DNA from: Roseateles violae
Lineage (GTDB): Bacteria > Pseudomonadota > Gammaproteobacteria > Burkholderiales > Burkholderiaceae_C
Assembly (NCBI RefSeq): GCF_030410485.1
Contig: NZ_JAUHHC010000005.1
Coordinates: 124,001 to 188,000, forward strand
Direction of reading: 5' to 3'
DNA: 64,000 bases
The stretch's first letter is position 1. Each line of letters opens with the position of its first letter. The notes under the pieces were generated by a model. The model was not told the origin of the DNA. It ran no database searches and saw nothing but the letters and a program-made list of their open reading frames with translations. The translations under genes were made by a program, and so were the position numbers. Positions 42,433 through 52,441 of the stretch are shown here, piece by piece.

Positions 42433-43662
42433 TTAGAAGTTGCCGAGGAACCAATCCTTGGCCCGGCCAAACATGGTTTTCATGGAACCGGCCTGCTGGG
42501 CCGCCTTCAAACCCCGGGTGCGCGACAGACGCGCCTCTTCCAGCAAACCCATCACTGTCGCCGAGCGGGGATTCGAAACCATGTCGAACAGCGCGCCCGA
42601 ATAGGTCGGATTGCCGCGCCGCACCGGTTTGAGGAATATGTCCTCGGCCAGTTCCACCATACCCGGCATCACCGCCGATCCGCCGGTCAGCACGATTCCC
42701 GAGGACAGCAGTTCCTCATACCCGCTCTCGCGGATCACCTGGTGGACCAGCGAAAATATTTCCTCGACCCGCGGTTCGATCACGCCGGCCAGCGCCTGCT
42801 TGGACAACATGCGCGGCGCGCGGTCGCCCAGACCGGGCACCTCAACCTGATCGGCCGGGTCGGCCAAGAGCTGTTTGGCGACGCCGTGCTCGACCTTGAT
42901 CTCCTCGGCGTCCTTGGTCGGCGTGCGCAGGGCCATCGCGATATCGCTGGTGATCAGGTCCCCAGCGATCGGGATCACGGCCGTGTGCCGGATCGAGCCG
43001 CCGGTGAAGATCGCCACATCGGTGGTGCCGGCGCCGATGTCGACGATGGCCACGCCCAGGTCGCGCTCGTCCGAGGTCAGCGCCGCCAGGCTGGAGGCGC
43101 TGGGATTCAAAACCAGCTGGTCCACTTCCAGACCGCAGCGGCGCACGCATTTGACGATATTCTCGGCCGCGCTTTGGGCGCCGGTCACGATATGGACCTT
43201 GACCTCCAGCCGGCCGCCGCTCATGCCGATCGGTTCTTTCACCTCATGGCCGTCGATGACAAATTCCTGCGGCTCGACCAGCAAAAGCCGCTGGTCGTTC
43301 GGGATATTGATGGCCTTGGCCGTTTCGACCACCCGCGCGACATCGACCGGCGTGACCTCCTTGTCGCGCACGATGACCATGCCGGTGGAGTTCTGGCCGC
43401 GAATATGGCTGCCGGTAATCCCCGTGAAAACCCTTGATATTTTGCAGTCGGCCATCATTTCGGCCTCTTTCAGCGCCTGCTGAATGGACTGCACGGTGGC
43501 GTCGATATTGACGACGACGCCGCGCTTCAGGCCATGCGAGGGAGCGACGCCCAGGCCGGCAATGCGCAATTCGCCATTGCCCAGCACCTCGGCCACGACG
43601 GCCATGATCTTGGCTGTGCCGATATCCAAACCAACGACCAGATCCTTGTATTCCTTGGCCAT
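42433..43662 (-). CDS. ftsA: Cell division protein FtsA
   Basis: This 409-residue actin-like ATPase anchors FtsZ filaments to the membrane. It shows the phosphate-1 loop GLDIGTAKIMAVVAE, the 1C domain region, phosphate-2 loop VAIVDIGAGTTDVAIF, the adenosine motif GIVLTGGSAVMPGM and the C-terminal amphipathic helix AKDWFLGNF that binds the membrane. I use ATG 43662 because AAGGA sits 5 nt upstream; an ATG two codons earlier overlaps that site. It lies 9 bp after ftsQ. Length fits the family (about 410-420). Confidence 0.97.
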   Translation of the reverse strand: MAKEYKDLVVGLDIGTAKIMAVVAEVLGNGELRIAGLGVAPSHGLKRGVVVNIDATVQSIQQALKEAEMMADCKISRVFTGITGSHIRGQNSTGMVIVRDKEVTPVDVARVVETAKAINIPNDQRLLLVEPQEFVIDGHEVKEPIGMSGGRLEVKVHIVTGAQSAAENIVKCVRRCGLEVDQLVLNPSASSLAALTSDERDLGVAIVDIGAGTTDVAIFTGGSIRHTAVIPIAGDLITSDIAMALRTPTKDAEEIKVEHGVAKQLLADPADQVEVPGLGDRAPRMLSKQALAGVIEPRVEEIFSLVHQVIRESGYEELLSSGIVLTGGSAVMPGMVELAEDIFLKPVRRGNPTYSGALFDMVSNPRSATVMGLLEEARLSRTRGLKAAQQAGSMKTMFGRAKDWFLGNF

Positions 43663-43671
43663 GCTCATCCT

Positions 43672-44508
43672 TTAGTTTTTCTTGACACCCGGCTTATTGG
43701 CCGGATTCGGCGTCGTCGATATTCCGCGCAGGCGCACCGCATAGCCGTCCTGATGGCGCAGATCGGCCGACAAGAGGGGGGTGCCGTAACGCGAGGTGAT
43801 CTGGGTGATCGTGCGCACGAACTGGCCGAAACGCGCCAGCACCTCGCTCTCGCTGCCGCGACCCAACTCGACGGTGGCGCCCTTTTCCAGGCTCAGCCGC
43901 CAGGAGCCGCGGCCGGACAGGTCCAGGCGCTCGACCCGGTCGCCGATCAGCGCCACCTGCTGCTGCAGCAGCTGCCACATGCGAAGCATCGCGGCCGAGC
44001 TGCCGGCCGGACCGGCCAGCAGCGGCAGGTCCTCGTCCTCGACATCGCCGAGGTTGGCCTGGAAGACCTCGCCAAAGCTGTTGACCAGCGACTTCTCGAC
44101 GCTGGCATCGCTGTCGGCGTCGGCGCCCTCGGCCTTGGTTTCCCAGTAGGCGGCCGGCCGGTGCTCCTCCAGGCGCACCTTCAAGCGGTTCGGCCAGACC
44201 CGCTGCACCGTCGCGCTGCGCACCCAGGGCACCGCCTCGAAGGCCTGGCGGCCGGCCTGCAGGTCCATGCTGAGGAAGGAGCCGCTCAGATGCGGCAGCG
44301 CATTGGCGCGCAGCGAGGCCGCGCTGTTGCGCGTCACGTCACCCTCGACCTGGATCGCCCGGATCGCAAAGGCCGGCAGCCGCAGCAGTCCCTTGGCGGC
44401 AAAGGCCAGCGCCAGCAGCAGCAGCCCGGTCAGCAGCAGCGCCGACACCGCATTCATCATGCGGACATCGGGCGGCAGCGGGTTGGGCGTCAGGCTGGCG
44501 GCGGGCAT
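43672..44508 (-). CDS. ftsQ: Cell division protein FtsQ
   Basis: This 278-residue bitopic protein has a short cytosolic N-terminus, one membrane helix (residues 19-40), a POTRA domain starting FAIRAIQVEGDV, and a beta domain with PWVRSATVQRVWPNRLKVRLEE, the family pattern. It joins FtsB and FtsL at the septum. An acidic insertion (EGADADSDASVEKS, about residues 126-139) is not part of the usual fold. It sits between ddl and ftsA with short gaps (12 and 9 bp). Length is normal. Confidence 0.95.
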   Translation of the reverse strand: MPAASLTPNPLPPDVRMMNAVSALLLTGLLLLALAFAAKGLLRLPAFAIRAIQVEGDVTRNSAASLRANALPHLSGSFLSMDLQAGRQAFEAVPWVRSATVQRVWPNRLKVRLEEHRPAAYWETKAEGADADSDASVEKSLVNSFGEVFQANLGDVEDEDLPLLAGPAGSSAAMLRMWQLLQQQVALIGDRVERLDLSGRGSWRLSLEKGATVELGRGSESEVLARFGQFVRTITQITSRYGTPLLSADLRHQDGYAVRLRGISTTPNPANKPGVKKN

Positions 44509-44520
44509 CGTCTGTCTCGA

Positions 44521-45501
44521 TCAGGCCTTGCTGCTGTCCAGCCGCGCCTGGGCGATCAGCCACAGGCACAGCTGTTCGTAGGAGATGCCGGCCGCCTTGG
44601 CCGAGATCGGCACCAGCGAGTGCGAGGTCATGCCGGGCGAGGTGTTCATCTCCAGCAGGAAGGCGCGGCCGTCGCTTTTGCGCAGCATCAGGTCCGCACG
44701 CCCCCAGCCGCGGCAGCCCAGCGAGCGGTAGGCGGCCAGCGCCAGCGCGCGGATTTCCTGCTCCTGCGCCTCGGACAGGCGACCGACGTGGTACTGCGTG
44801 ACGTCGGTGAAGTACTTGTTCTGGTAGTCGTACTTGCCCTCGGGCGCCTCGATTTGGATCACTGGCAGCGCCTGCGCCGTCTCGCCCTCGCCCAGCAGCG
44901 GGCAGGTCAGCTCCAGGCCCTCGATGAATTCCTCGCACAGCACGGCGCTGTCGAAACGCGCGGCCAGCTCGACGGCCTCCTGCATCTGCGAGTAGCCGCT
45001 GACCTTGGAGGCGCCCATGCTGGAGCCCTCGTGCGGCGGCTTGACGAATAGCGGCAGGCCCAGCTCGTCCGGCACCAAGCGCACGCGCTCGGGCTGCTGC
45101 TCGTGCGGACGCAAGGTCACCCAGCGCGGCGTCGGCAGACCGTCGGCCAGCCATACCTTCTTGGTCATCACCTTGTCCATCGCGATCGCCGAGGCCATCA
45201 CGCCGGAGCCGGTGTAGGGAATGCCCAGCAATTCGAGCGCGCCCTGCACCGTGCCGTCCTCGCCGCCACGGCCATGCAGCGCGATGAAGCAGCGCGCGAC
45301 GCCCAGCGCCTTCAACTCGCCCAGCTCGCGCTCGGAGGGATCGAACGCGACAGCGTCCACGCCTTGCGCCTGCAGGGCCTTCAGCACGCCGGGGCCCGAC
45401 ATGGTCAGCGAGACCTCGCGCTCGGCGGAGCTGCCGCCCATCAGCACGGCCACCTTGCCGAGCGACTTCACATCGATATTCAGATCCAGGTTCAGCGGCA
45501 T
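44521..45501 (-). CDS. ddlB: D-alanine--D-alanine ligase
   Basis: This 326-residue ATP-grasp enzyme joins two D-alanines for the peptidoglycan stem. The marks are [16 protein letters not shown] (residues 17-32), [35 protein letters not shown] and the ATP and Mg site [23 protein letters not shown]. The start overlaps the murC stop by one base (TAATG), so translation is coupled. A short N-terminal extension ([15 protein letters not shown]) is common in Burkholderiales DdlB. Confidence 0.97.
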   Translation of the reverse strand: MPLNLDLNIDVKSLGKVAVLMGGSSAEREVSLTMSGPGVLKALQAQGVDAVAFDPSERELGELKALGVARCFIALHGRGGEDGTVQGALELLGIPYTGSGVMASAIAMDKVMTKKVWLADGLPTPRWVTLRPHEQQPERVRLVPDELGLPLFVKPPHEGSSMGASKVSGYSQMQEAVELAARFDSAVLCEEFIEGLELTCPLLGEGETAQALPVIQIEAPEGKYDYQNKYFTDVTQYHVGRLSEAQEQEIRALALAAYRSLGCRGWGRADLMLRKSDGRAFLLEMNTSPGMTSHSLVPISAKAAGISYEQLCLWLIAQARLDSSKA

Positions 45502-46910
45502 TACCGGACCTCCTTCAACAGTTCAACCGTCTGCGCCGGCACCGCGCCGATGGACCCGGCACCCATCACGATCACCACATCGCCATCGCGCGCCTGCTCG
45601 CCGATCGCCCGCGGCAGCGCCGCCACCTCGTCGACGAAGAGCGGATCGACCTTGCCGGCCAGGCGCAGCGCGCGCATCAGCGCGCGGCCATCGGCGGCGG
45701 CGATCGGAGCCTCGCCGGCCGCATAGACCTCGGTCAGCAGCACGCCATCGGCCGTCGAGATCACCTTGACGAAGTCCTCGAAGCAATCGCGCGTGCGGGT
45801 GTAGCGGTGCGGCTGGAAGGCCAAGAGCAGACGCCGACCCGGAAAGGCACCGCGCGCGGCGGACAGCACGGCCGCCATCTCGGCCGGGTGATGGCCGTAG
45901 TCGTCGATGACGACGAAACGGCCGCCATCGGCGGCGGGCAGCTCGCCATAGGACTGGAAGCGCCGGCCGACGCCGCCGAACTTGGCCAGGGCGGCGGCGA
46001 TCGGCGCATCCGGCAGTTCCAGCTCGGTCGCAACGGCGATCGCCGCCAGCGCGTTCAAGACGTTGTGCTCGCCGGCCAGGTTTAGGGTCACCTGCAGATC
46101 CGGCAGCGCCTGACCGTTGCGTCGCTGCACCGTGAAGCGCATCTGGCCGCCCGGCAGCGCCTGCACGTCGACGGCGCGCACCTCGTTGTCCTCGCCGAGG
46201 CCGTAGCGGACGATGGGCCGCGAGACCAGGGGCATGATCGAGCGCACGCCTGCATCGTCGCCACAGAGGACCGCCGCGCCGTAGAAGGGCATGCGCTCGA
46301 GGAAGTCGACGAAGGCATGCTTCAGGCGCGCGAAGTCATGGCCATAGGTCTCCATATGGTCGGCGTCGATATTGGTGACGACGGCCATCATGGGCAGCAG
46401 GTTCAGGAAGGAGGCATCGCTCTCGTCGGCCTCGACGACGATGTACTCGCCCTGGCCGACGCGCGAGTTCGCGCCGGCGGCCAAGAGCTTGCCGCCGATC
46501 ACGAAGCTCGGATCGCTGCCGGCCTCGATCAGCACCGAGGTCACCAGCGAGGTCGTCGTCGTCTTGCCGTGGGTGCCGGCGATCGCGATGCCTTTCTTCA
46601 GGCGCATCAGCTCGGCCAGCATCACCGCGCGCGGCACCACCGGCACCTTCTTCGCGCGCGCGGCGATCACTTCGGGGTTGTCGCCCTTGACCGCGGTCGA
46701 GGTGACGACCGCCTGTGCGCCGGCGATGTTCCCGGCCTCGTGGCCGATATGGACGGTGATGCCCAAGCCCGCCAGCCGCTGCGTGACCGCGCTGTCGTTC
46801 TGGTCGGAGCCGGAGACCCGGTAGCCGGTGCTGTGCAGCACCTCGGCAATGGCGCTCATGCCGGCGCCGCCAATGCCGACGAAGTGAATGTGCTTGACCG
46901 CGTGTTTCAT
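45501..46910 (-). CDS. murC: UDP-N-acetylmuramate--L-alanine ligase
   Basis: This 469-residue cytosolic ligase adds L-alanine to UDP-MurNAc. It has the N-terminal Rossmann start [17 protein letters not shown], the ATP loop [13 protein letters not shown] (about residues 110-122), [10 protein letters not shown] and the DYGHHPAEM motif. The ATG at 46910 is preceded by GGGAGG 7 nt upstream. The unusual feature is upstream: a 28-codon mini-ORF ends on this start codon (ATGA overlap) and begins with a near-copy of codons 1-11 of murC. murC therefore has two possible ways of being translated, by its own ribosome site or by coupling. Confidence 0.97.
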   Translation of the reverse strand: MKHAVKHIHFVGIGGAGMSAIAEVLHSTGYRVSGSDQNDSAVTQRLAGLGITVHIGHEAGNIAGAQAVVTSTAVKGDNPEVIAARAKKVPVVPRAVMLAELMRLKKGIAIAGTHGKTTTTSLVTSVLIEAGSDPSFVIGGKLLAAGANSRVGQGEYIVVEADESDASFLNLLPMMAVVTNIDADHMETYGHDFARLKHAFVDFLERMPFYGAAVLCGDDAGVRSIMPLVSRPIVRYGLGEDNEVRAVDVQALPGGQMRFTVQRRNGQALPDLQVTLNLAGEHNVLNALAAIAVATELELPDAPIAAALAKFGGVGRRFQSYGELPAADGGRFVVIDDYGHHPAEMAAVLSAARGAFPGRRLLLAFQPHRYTRTRDCFEDFVKVISTADGVLLTEVYAAGEAPIAAADGRALMRALRLAGKVDPLFVDEVAALPRAIGEQARDGDVVIVMGAGSIGAVPAQTVELLKEVR

Positions 46911-46993
46911 GGCCGAGCCTCCCGGGCCGGGGTGATTGCTTCGGCGGCCTCGCTGCCTTCGACGAAGTGGATGTGCTTGACTGCGTGCTTCAT
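46907..46993 (-). CDS. orf28: mini-ORF duplicating the murC 5-prime end
   Basis: This 28-codon frame starts at ATG 46993, overlapping the murG stop (ATGA), and stops at 46907, overlapping the murC ATG (ATGA), so it links the two genes without a gap. It reads [11 protein letters not shown], identical to the first 11 residues of MurC, then 17 unrelated residues ([17 protein letters not shown]). The shared 33 nt differ from murC at three places, all silent third positions (AAG/AAA, GCA/GCG, ATC/ATT). The frame is out of register with murC by 83 nt. It may be a leader peptide for translational coupling, or a decaying partial duplication; the silent-only changes favour a conserved peptide. Confidence 0.7.
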   Translation of the reverse strand: MKHAVKHIHFVEGSEAAEAITPAREARP

Positions 46994-48081
46994 GATGGCT
47001 TCACCATCGATTCGATTTCATCGGCGACGCGCGCCGCGGCGCGCGGACGCGCCAGATTGCGGGCCTTCTCGGCCATGGCCAGCAGCGCCTCGCGGTCAAG
47101 GCTGCGCAGCAGCTCGTGCAGGCCCTGCGCGCTGAGTTCCTGCTGCGGCAGGTGGATGGCCGCGCCATGCTGGGCCATGAAGATCGCGTTGTCGCGCTGG
47201 TGCGAGGTCGTGCTGACCACCAGCGGCACCAGCACGGCCGGCAGGCCGGCCGCGCAGAGCTCGCTGACCGTCACCGCGCCGGCGCGGCAGACGATCAGGT
47301 CGGCGGCGGCCAGCTGCGCCGCCATGTCCTCGATGAAGGGCAGGATCTCCGCCCCATCACCAGGTTCTATACCGGCTTCGCGATAGGCCTGCTGCACCGC
47401 ATGCAGATTCGCCTGGCCCGCCTGGTGGACGACCCGCGGGCGTTCTTCGGCCGGCCACAGCGCCAGCGCCTGCGGGATCACCTCGTTGATCGCGCGCGCG
47501 CCCAGCGAGCCGCCGACGACCAGCAGCCGCAGCGGCCCCGTGCGGCCGGCATAGCGCGCGGCCGGCACCGGCAGCGCCTCGATCTCGGCGCGCACCGGAT
47601 TGCCGGTGACGACGGCCTTGTCGGTCGAGGCCGCGGCCACGCCGTCGAAGCCGAAGCCGATGCGGCGGGCGAAGGGCTTCAGGCTCTGGTTGCTCAAGAG
47701 CATGGCCGCGTCGGCATTGACCAGCATCAGCGGGCGGCGCATCAGCCAGGCCATCAGGCCGCCGGGCAGGCAGACATAGCCGCCCATGCCCAGCACCGCA
47801 TCGGCGCTGCGCGTGACGAAGACCTGGCGCGATTGGACGAAGGCCTGGACCAGCTTGAACACGCCGGTCAGCGCGTGCTTCAACCCCTTGCCGCGCAGGC
47901 CGGCAAAGGCCAGCCGGTCCAGCGGCAGGCCGGTCGGCGGCACCAGCCTGTTCTCCATGCCCTGCTCGGTGCCCATCCAGGACACGCTCCAGCCACGGCG
48001 CTTCATTTCGTCCGCGACGGCGAGGCCCGGAATGATGTGGCCGCCGGTGCCCGCGGCCATGATGACGAGGTGCTTGCTCAT
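46990..48081 (-). CDS. murG: UDP-GlcNAc:lipid I N-acetylglucosaminyltransferase
   Basis: This 363-residue membrane-associated GT28 enzyme converts lipid I to lipid II. It shows the glycine-rich start [19 protein letters not shown], the second glycine loop [33 protein letters not shown] with the conserved glutamate, and the [13 protein letters not shown] region. The start at 48081 follows GAGGGG and overlaps the stop of a 40-codon mini-ORF (ATGA); its own stop overlaps the start of another mini-ORF. So murG is bracketed by two coupled mini-ORFs. Length is normal (about 355-365). Confidence 0.97.
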   Translation of the reverse strand: MSKHLVIMAAGTGGHIIPGLAVADEMKRRGWSVSWMGTEQGMENRLVPPTGLPLDRLAFAGLRGKGLKHALTGVFKLVQAFVQSRQVFVTRSADAVLGMGGYVCLPGGLMAWLMRRPLMLVNADAAMLLSNQSLKPFARRIGFGFDGVAAASTDKAVVTGNPVRAEIEALPVPAARYAGRTGPLRLLVVGGSLGARAINEVIPQALALWPAEERPRVVHQAGQANLHAVQQAYREAGIEPGDGAEILPFIEDMAAQLAAADLIVCRAGAVTVSELCAAGLPAVLVPLVVSTTSHQRDNAIFMAQHGAAIHLPQQELSAQGLHELLRSLDREALLAMAEKARNLARPRAAARVADEIESMVKPS

Positions 48082-48200
48082 TGGCGCCCCTCGCCCAGCG
48101 GGTACGCTGGTCGGTCCCCCGAGGGGACGCCAGCCTGCCGGCTGGCATCGCGGGCCGGCTTGGGAGCGGCCCGGCGCTCGGCCCGGAATACGATACTCAT
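48078..48200 (-). CDS. orf40: mini-ORF coupling ftsW to murG
   Basis: This 40-codon frame starts at ATG 48200, overlapping the ftsW stop (ATGA), with GAGGAGG 6 nt upstream, and ends at 48078 on the murG start (ATGA). The peptide begins [19 protein letters not shown] and ends [10 protein letters not shown]; it is basic and has no recognisable domain. Its DNA contains three adjacent hairpins: CAGCG-N4-CGCTG, GTCCCC-CGA-GGGGAC and GCCAGCC-TGCC-GGCTGGC (48097-48146). Such a hairpin array looks like an inserted repeat unit that has kept an open frame. The strong ribosome site suggests it is translated. Its role is unknown. Confidence 0.65.
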   Translation of the reverse strand: MSIVFRAERRAAPKPARDASRQAGVPSGDRPAYPLGEGRQ

Positions 48201-49465
48201 GCGCGGCCTCCTCGCATGAGTTGTCTGTTCTCGATGTCGATGCGGAGAACAACAGCGAGGGCCACGCAGTTCATCAAGATCGCCGAGCCGCCAAAGCTCA
48301 TCAGCGGCAGGGTCAGGCCTTTCGTCGGCAGCGCGCCGAGGTTGACGCCCATATTGATGAAGGCCTGGCCGCCCATCCAGATGCCGATGCCTTGCGCATA
48401 GAGGCCGGCAAACACGCGATCCAGCGCGATCGCCTGGCGGCCGATGTGGAAGAGGCGGCGCGAGAGCCAGAAGAAGGCGATGATGACGACGGCGACGCCG
48501 ACGAAGCCGAGTTCCTCGCCGATCACGGCCAGCAGGAAGTCGGTATGGGCCTCGGGCAGGTAGTGCAGCTTCTCGACGCTGCCGCCCAGGCCCTGGCCGA
48601 ACCACTCGCCGCGGCCGAAGGCGATCAGCGAATGGGTCAGCTGGTAGGCCTTGCCCTGCGCGTACTTCTCGTCCCAGGGATTCAGATAGGCAAAGATCCG
48701 CTCGCGGCGGAACTCGCTGAAGGTGATCATCAGCACGAAGGCGCCGACCAGCACCGCCACGATCAGGAAGAACATGCGGCCGTTGACGCCGCCCAGGAAC
48801 AGGATGCCCATCGCGATCGCCGCGATCACCATGAAGGCGCCCATGTCGGGCTCGGCCAGCAAGAGCACGCCGACGACGCCGAGCGCGACCACCATCGGCC
48901 AGACCGCCTGGAAGAAGTTCTCCTTGACGTCCATCTTGCGGACCATATAGCTGGCCGCATACATCGCGATCGCCATCTTGGCCAGCTCGCTGGGCTGGAA
49001 GTTCATCACCCCCAGCGGGATCCAGCGCCGCGCGCCGTAGACGACCTTGCCCACATGCGGGATCAGCACGACCACCAGCAGCACCAGCGCGGCGACGAAG
49101 AGCCAGGGGGCCAGGCGCTCCCAGGTGGCCACCGGCACCTGCACGGTGACCAGGGCGGCCACCAGGCCGAACAGCACCGCAACCACATGACGGGTCAGGA
49201 AATGTGTCGGCTGGTATTTGGCGAAGCGCGGGTTGTCCGGCATCGCGATCGAGGCCGAGTAGACCATCAGCAGGCCCAGGGCCATCAGCGCGACGACGAC
49301 CCAGACCAGGGTCAGGTCGACACCCTGCAGCTTGGTCGGCTGGCCGGCCGAGGTGGAGACCCAGTCGCGCACCGGCACATCGGCGCCGCCGGCCTCGCCG
49401 CGCGCCCCACCGCCCAGCGCGCGCAGGCGCTGGCCCAGCGATTTCAAGGACAGCGCGGCGCTCAC
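48197..49465 (-). CDS. ftsW: Septal peptidoglycan glycosyltransferase FtsW
   Basis: This 422-residue SEDS polymerase has ten membrane helices and the marks [39 protein letters not shown] with the catalytic aspartate, and [10 protein letters not shown] and [19 protein letters not shown]. It polymerises lipid II at the septum together with FtsI. The start is GTG at 49465, overlapping the murD stop (GTGA). The cytosolic N-terminus before the first helix is about 50 residues, longer than in E. coli. It is followed by mini-ORF orf40 and murG. Confidence 0.95.
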   Translation of the reverse strand: MSAALSLKSLGQRLRALGGGARGEAGGADVPVRDWVSTSAGQPTKLQGVDLTLVWVVVALMALGLLMVYSASIAMPDNPRFAKYQPTHFLTRHVVAVLFGLVAALVTVQVPVATWERLAPWLFVAALVLLVVVLIPHVGKVVYGARRWIPLGVMNFQPSELAKMAIAMYAASYMVRKMDVKENFFQAVWPMVVALGVVGVLLLAEPDMGAFMVIAAIAMGILFLGGVNGRMFFLIVAVLVGAFVLMITFSEFRRERIFAYLNPWDEKYAQGKAYQLTHSLIAFGRGEWFGQGLGGSVEKLHYLPEAHTDFLLAVIGEELGFVGVAVVIIAFFWLSRRLFHIGRQAIALDRVFAGLYAQGIGIWMGGQAFINMGVNLGALPTKGLTLPLMSFGGSAILMNCVALAVVLRIDIENRQLMRGGRA

Positions 49466-51255
49466 AGCGACACCCCCCGCTCGTCCGCCAGCGCCCGCAC
49501 CGTGGCGACAAAGACCTCGGCGCGGTGCGCGTAGTTGCGGAACATGTCCAGGCTCGCGCAGGCCGGGCTCAGCAGCACGCTGTCGCCGCTCTGCGCCTGG
49601 GCCAGGCACCAGGCGGTGGCCGCCTCCAGGCTCTCCTGCGACTGCAGCGGCACGCCGCTGCCGGCCAGCGCCGCGGCGATCTGCGGGCCGTCGCGGCCGA
49701 TCAGGGCGACCGCCCGCGCATGCCGCGCGACGCCGGCGGCCAGCGGCGAGAAGTCCTGGCCCTTGCCGTCGCCGCCGAGGATCAGCACGAGCTTGGCCGG
49801 CGCGCGGTCGGCGCCCAGGCCCAGGATGGCGGCGACGGTGGCGCCGACATTGGTGCCCTTGGAGTCGTCATAGAAATCGACGCCGTCCAGCGTGCCCACA
49901 TGCTCGACGCGGTGCGGCTCGCCGCGGTATTCGCGCAGGCCGTGCAGCATGGGCGCCAAGGGGCAGCCGGCGGCGGTGGCCAGGGCCAGCGCGGCCAGCG
50001 CATTGGCGGCATTGTGGCGACCGCGCACGCGCAGCGCGTCGGCCGGCATCAGGCGCTGGATGATCAGCGCTTCCTCGTCCTCGTCACGGCCGCGCTTCTT
50101 CGACAGCTGCGTCTCGTCGGCCTCGCGGGCGCGCACCAGCCAAGCCATGCCGCCCTCCTCGATCAGGCCGAAGTCGCCGGGCCGCTGCGGCGCGTCCAGA
50201 CCGAAGCGCAATACCTGGCGCGAGACGCTCTTGGCCGGGCGGCCACGGCCCTGCTTGACCAGCACCGGGGCCGGCACCATCGCCTCCACCAGCGGGTCGT
50301 CGCGGTTGATCACCATCACCACCCCGCTATTCAAGTCCGTGCCGAAGATGCGCGCCTTCGCGCGGCCATAGGCGGCCATATCGCCATGCCAGTCCAGATG
50401 GTCCTGCGTCAGGTTCAGCACCGCGGCGGCCGTCGGCTCGAAGCCCTGCACCTCGTCGAGCTGGAAACTCGACAGCTCCAGCACCCAGACCTCGGGCAGG
50501 TGCTCGAACACCGGGCCCCTGGGCGGCGGCGGCTTGATCGGCAGCGGCGCCGCGTCGAGCAAGGCGTCGACTTCGTCCAGCGTCGACACGGCCGGCGGCA
50601 GCACATCTTCGGCCGGCTCGGCCGCTTCGGACCCTTGCGCAGCGTCCTCCGCCGCCTGCAGGACCGGCTCGCCGCCGGTCTCCTCCATCAAGACGGCATC
50701 CGCTTCGGCAGCGGGAGCCTCTTCGACGGTCACCACGGGCTCAAGGTCCAGCGCCTGGCCCAGCGTCGTCAGCATGCTCGGCCCGATATTGCCGGCCGTC
50801 GCGACGCGCCGGCCGGCGCGCTCGACCAGCAGGCTGGTCATGCAGGTGGTCGTCGTCTTGCCATTGGTGCCGGTGATGGCTAGCACGGCCGGCGCGTAGC
50901 GGCGCTCGGCCCTCAGATCGGCCAACGCGCGCGCGAACAGATCGAGCTCGCCCTGCACCGGCACGCCGCTCGCGCGGGCGCGTTCGAGCAGGGGCTGCAG
51001 GCGCGCATCGAGCGGCGACAGGCCGGGGCTCTTCAGCAGCAGCTGCACGCCGTCCAGCGCCTGGGCCTGCAGCTCGCCATGGAAGAACTCGGCCGCCGGC
51101 AGTTGCTCGCGCAGTGCCGCCAGCTGCGGCGGCGTGGCGCGCGAATCCCAGACGCGGACCGCGGCCGCGCCGTGCCGGGCGACCCAGGCGGCCATGGCCA
51201 GGCCCGAGTCCCCGAGGCCCAGCACCAGCACCTTGAGTCCGCTCAGATGTTTCAT
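49462..51255 (-). CDS. murD: UDP-MurNAc-L-alanine--D-glutamate ligase, enlarged
   Basis: This ligase adds D-glutamate to UDP-MurNAc-L-Ala. It shows [14 protein letters not shown] at the start, the ATP loop [13 protein letters not shown] (residues 127-139), LELSSFQL and [11 protein letters not shown], and the C-terminal [12 protein letters not shown] and [14 protein letters not shown]. It is 597 residues long, whereas family members are about 440-500. The excess lies mainly in an acidic, Pro/Ala-rich insert between GNIG and LELSSFQ (about residues 168-252, with [15 protein letters not shown] and [11 protein letters not shown]) and in a charged insert with [12 protein letters not shown] (about residues 384-395). 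Catalytic motifs are intact, so it should be active. It overlaps ftsW by 4 bp. Confidence 0.95.
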   Translation of the reverse strand: MKHLSGLKVLVLGLGDSGLAMAAWVARHGAAAVRVWDSRATPPQLAALREQLPAAEFFHGELQAQALDGVQLLLKSPGLSPLDARLQPLLERARASGVPVQGELDLFARALADLRAERRYAPAVLAITGTNGKTTTTCMTSLLVERAGRRVATAGNIGPSMLTTLGQALDLEPVVTVEEAPAAEADAVLMEETGGEPVLQAAEDAAQGSEAAEPAEDVLPPAVSTLDEVDALLDAAPLPIKPPPPRGPVFEHLPEVWVLELSSFQLDEVQGFEPTAAAVLNLTQDHLDWHGDMAAYGRAKARIFGTDLNSGVVMVINRDDPLVEAMVPAPVLVKQGRGRPAKSVSRQVLRFGLDAPQRPGDFGLIEEGGMAWLVRAREADETQLSKKRGRDEDEEALIIQRLMPADALRVRGRHNAANALAALALATAAGCPLAPMLHGLREYRGEPHRVEHVGTLDGVDFYDDSKGTNVGATVAAILGLGADRAPAKLVLILGGDGKGQDFSPLAAGVARHARAVALIGRDGPQIAAALAGSGVPLQSQESLEAATAWCLAQAQSGDSVLLSPACASLDMFRNYAHRAEVFVATVRALADERGVSL

Positions 51256-51262
51256 CTGTCGC

Positions 51263-52441
51263 TCAACGCAGCTTCAGGCTGGCCAGGCCGATCAGGCACA
51301 GCAGCATGGTGATGATCCAGAAGCGCACGACGACCTGGGTCTCGGTCCAGCCGGACTTCTCGAAATGGTGGTGCAGCGGCGCCATCTTGAAGATCCGCCG
51401 GCCGGTGCCGGTCTTCTTCTTGGTGTACTTGAACCAGCTGACCTGCAGCATCACCGACAGCACCTCGGCGACGAAGATGCCGCCCATGATGCCCAGCACG
51501 ATCTCCTGGCGCGTGATCACGGCCAGGGTGCCGAGGCCGCCGCCCAGCGCCAGCGCGCCGACGTCGCCCATGAAGACCTGGGCCGGATGGGTGTTGAACC
51601 AGAGGAAGGCAAGACCCGCCCCCGCGGTGGCGGCGCAGAAGATCATCAGCTCGCCGGCGCCGGGGATGTAGGGCAGCAAGAGGTATTTGGAGTAGACCGA
51701 GGAGCCGGTCAGGTAGGCGAACACGCCCAGCGCCGAGCCCACCATCACCACCGGCATGATGGCCAGGCCGTCCAGACCGTCGGTGAAGTTGACCGCATTG
51801 CTGGTGCCGACGATGACGACATAGCTCAGGGCGATGAAGCCGAACACCCCCAGCGGATAGCTGACCGCCTTGAAGAAGGGCACCAGCAGGTCGGCCTTGG
51901 GCGGCAGCTCGGTCGAGAAGCCGCTGGTGACCCAGCGGGTGAACAGCTGCACCACGCCGAGGAAGGAGGTCTCCGACACGCTGAAGGCCAGGTAGAGCGC
52001 GGCGACCAGGCCGATCAGCGATTGCCAGAAGAACTTCTCGCGGCTCTTCATGCCTTCGGGGTTCTTGTCGACGACCTTGCGCCAGTCGTCGACCCAGCCG
52101 ATCGCGCCGAAGCCCATGGTCACCAGCATCACCACCCAGACGAAGCGGTTGCTCCAGTCGAACCAGAGCAGGGTCGAGATGCCGATGCCGATCAGGATCA
52201 GCACACCGCCCATGGTCGGCGTGCCGCTCTTGGCCAGATGCTGCTGCACGCCGTACTGGCGGATCGGCTGGCCGATCTTCATCTCGGTCAGGCGGCGGAT
52301 CACCCAGGGCCCGAAGGCCAGGCCGATCAAGAGCGCCGTCATCGCCGCCATCACCGCGCGGAAGGTGATGTAGTTGAAGACGCGCAGGAAGCCGTAGTCG
52401 GGGAACAGCGTCTGCAGCCACTGGGCCAGGCTAAGCAGCAT
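51263..52441 (-). CDS. mraY: Phospho-N-acetylmuramoyl-pentapeptide transferase
   Basis: This 392-residue inner-membrane enzyme makes lipid I from UDP-MurNAc-pentapeptide and undecaprenyl phosphate. It has about ten helices and the motifs [10 protein letters not shown], the aspartates in [23 protein letters not shown], the [12 protein letters not shown] motif and [13 protein letters not shown] use the ATG at 52441, which overlaps the murF end by 11 bp. Length is as expected for betaproteobacteria (about 390). Confidence 0.97.
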   Translation of the reverse strand: MLLSLAQWLQTLFPDYGFLRVFNYITFRAVMAAMTALLIGLAFGPWVIRRLTEMKIGQPIRQYGVQQHLAKSGTPTMGGVLILIGIGISTLLWFDWSNRFVWVVMLVTMGFGAIGWVDDWRKVVDKNPEGMKSREKFFWQSLIGLVAALYLAFSVSETSFLGVVQLFTRWVTSGFSTELPPKADLLVPFFKAVSYPLGVFGFIALSYVVIVGTSNAVNFTDGLDGLAIMPVVMVGSALGVFAYLTGSSVYSKYLLLPYIPGAGELMIFCAATAGAGLAFLWFNTHPAQVFMGDVGALALGGGLGTLAVITRQEIVLGIMGGIFVAEVLSVMLQVSWFKYTKKKTGTGRRIFKMAPLHHHFEKSGWTETQVVVRFWIITMLLCLIGLASLKLR

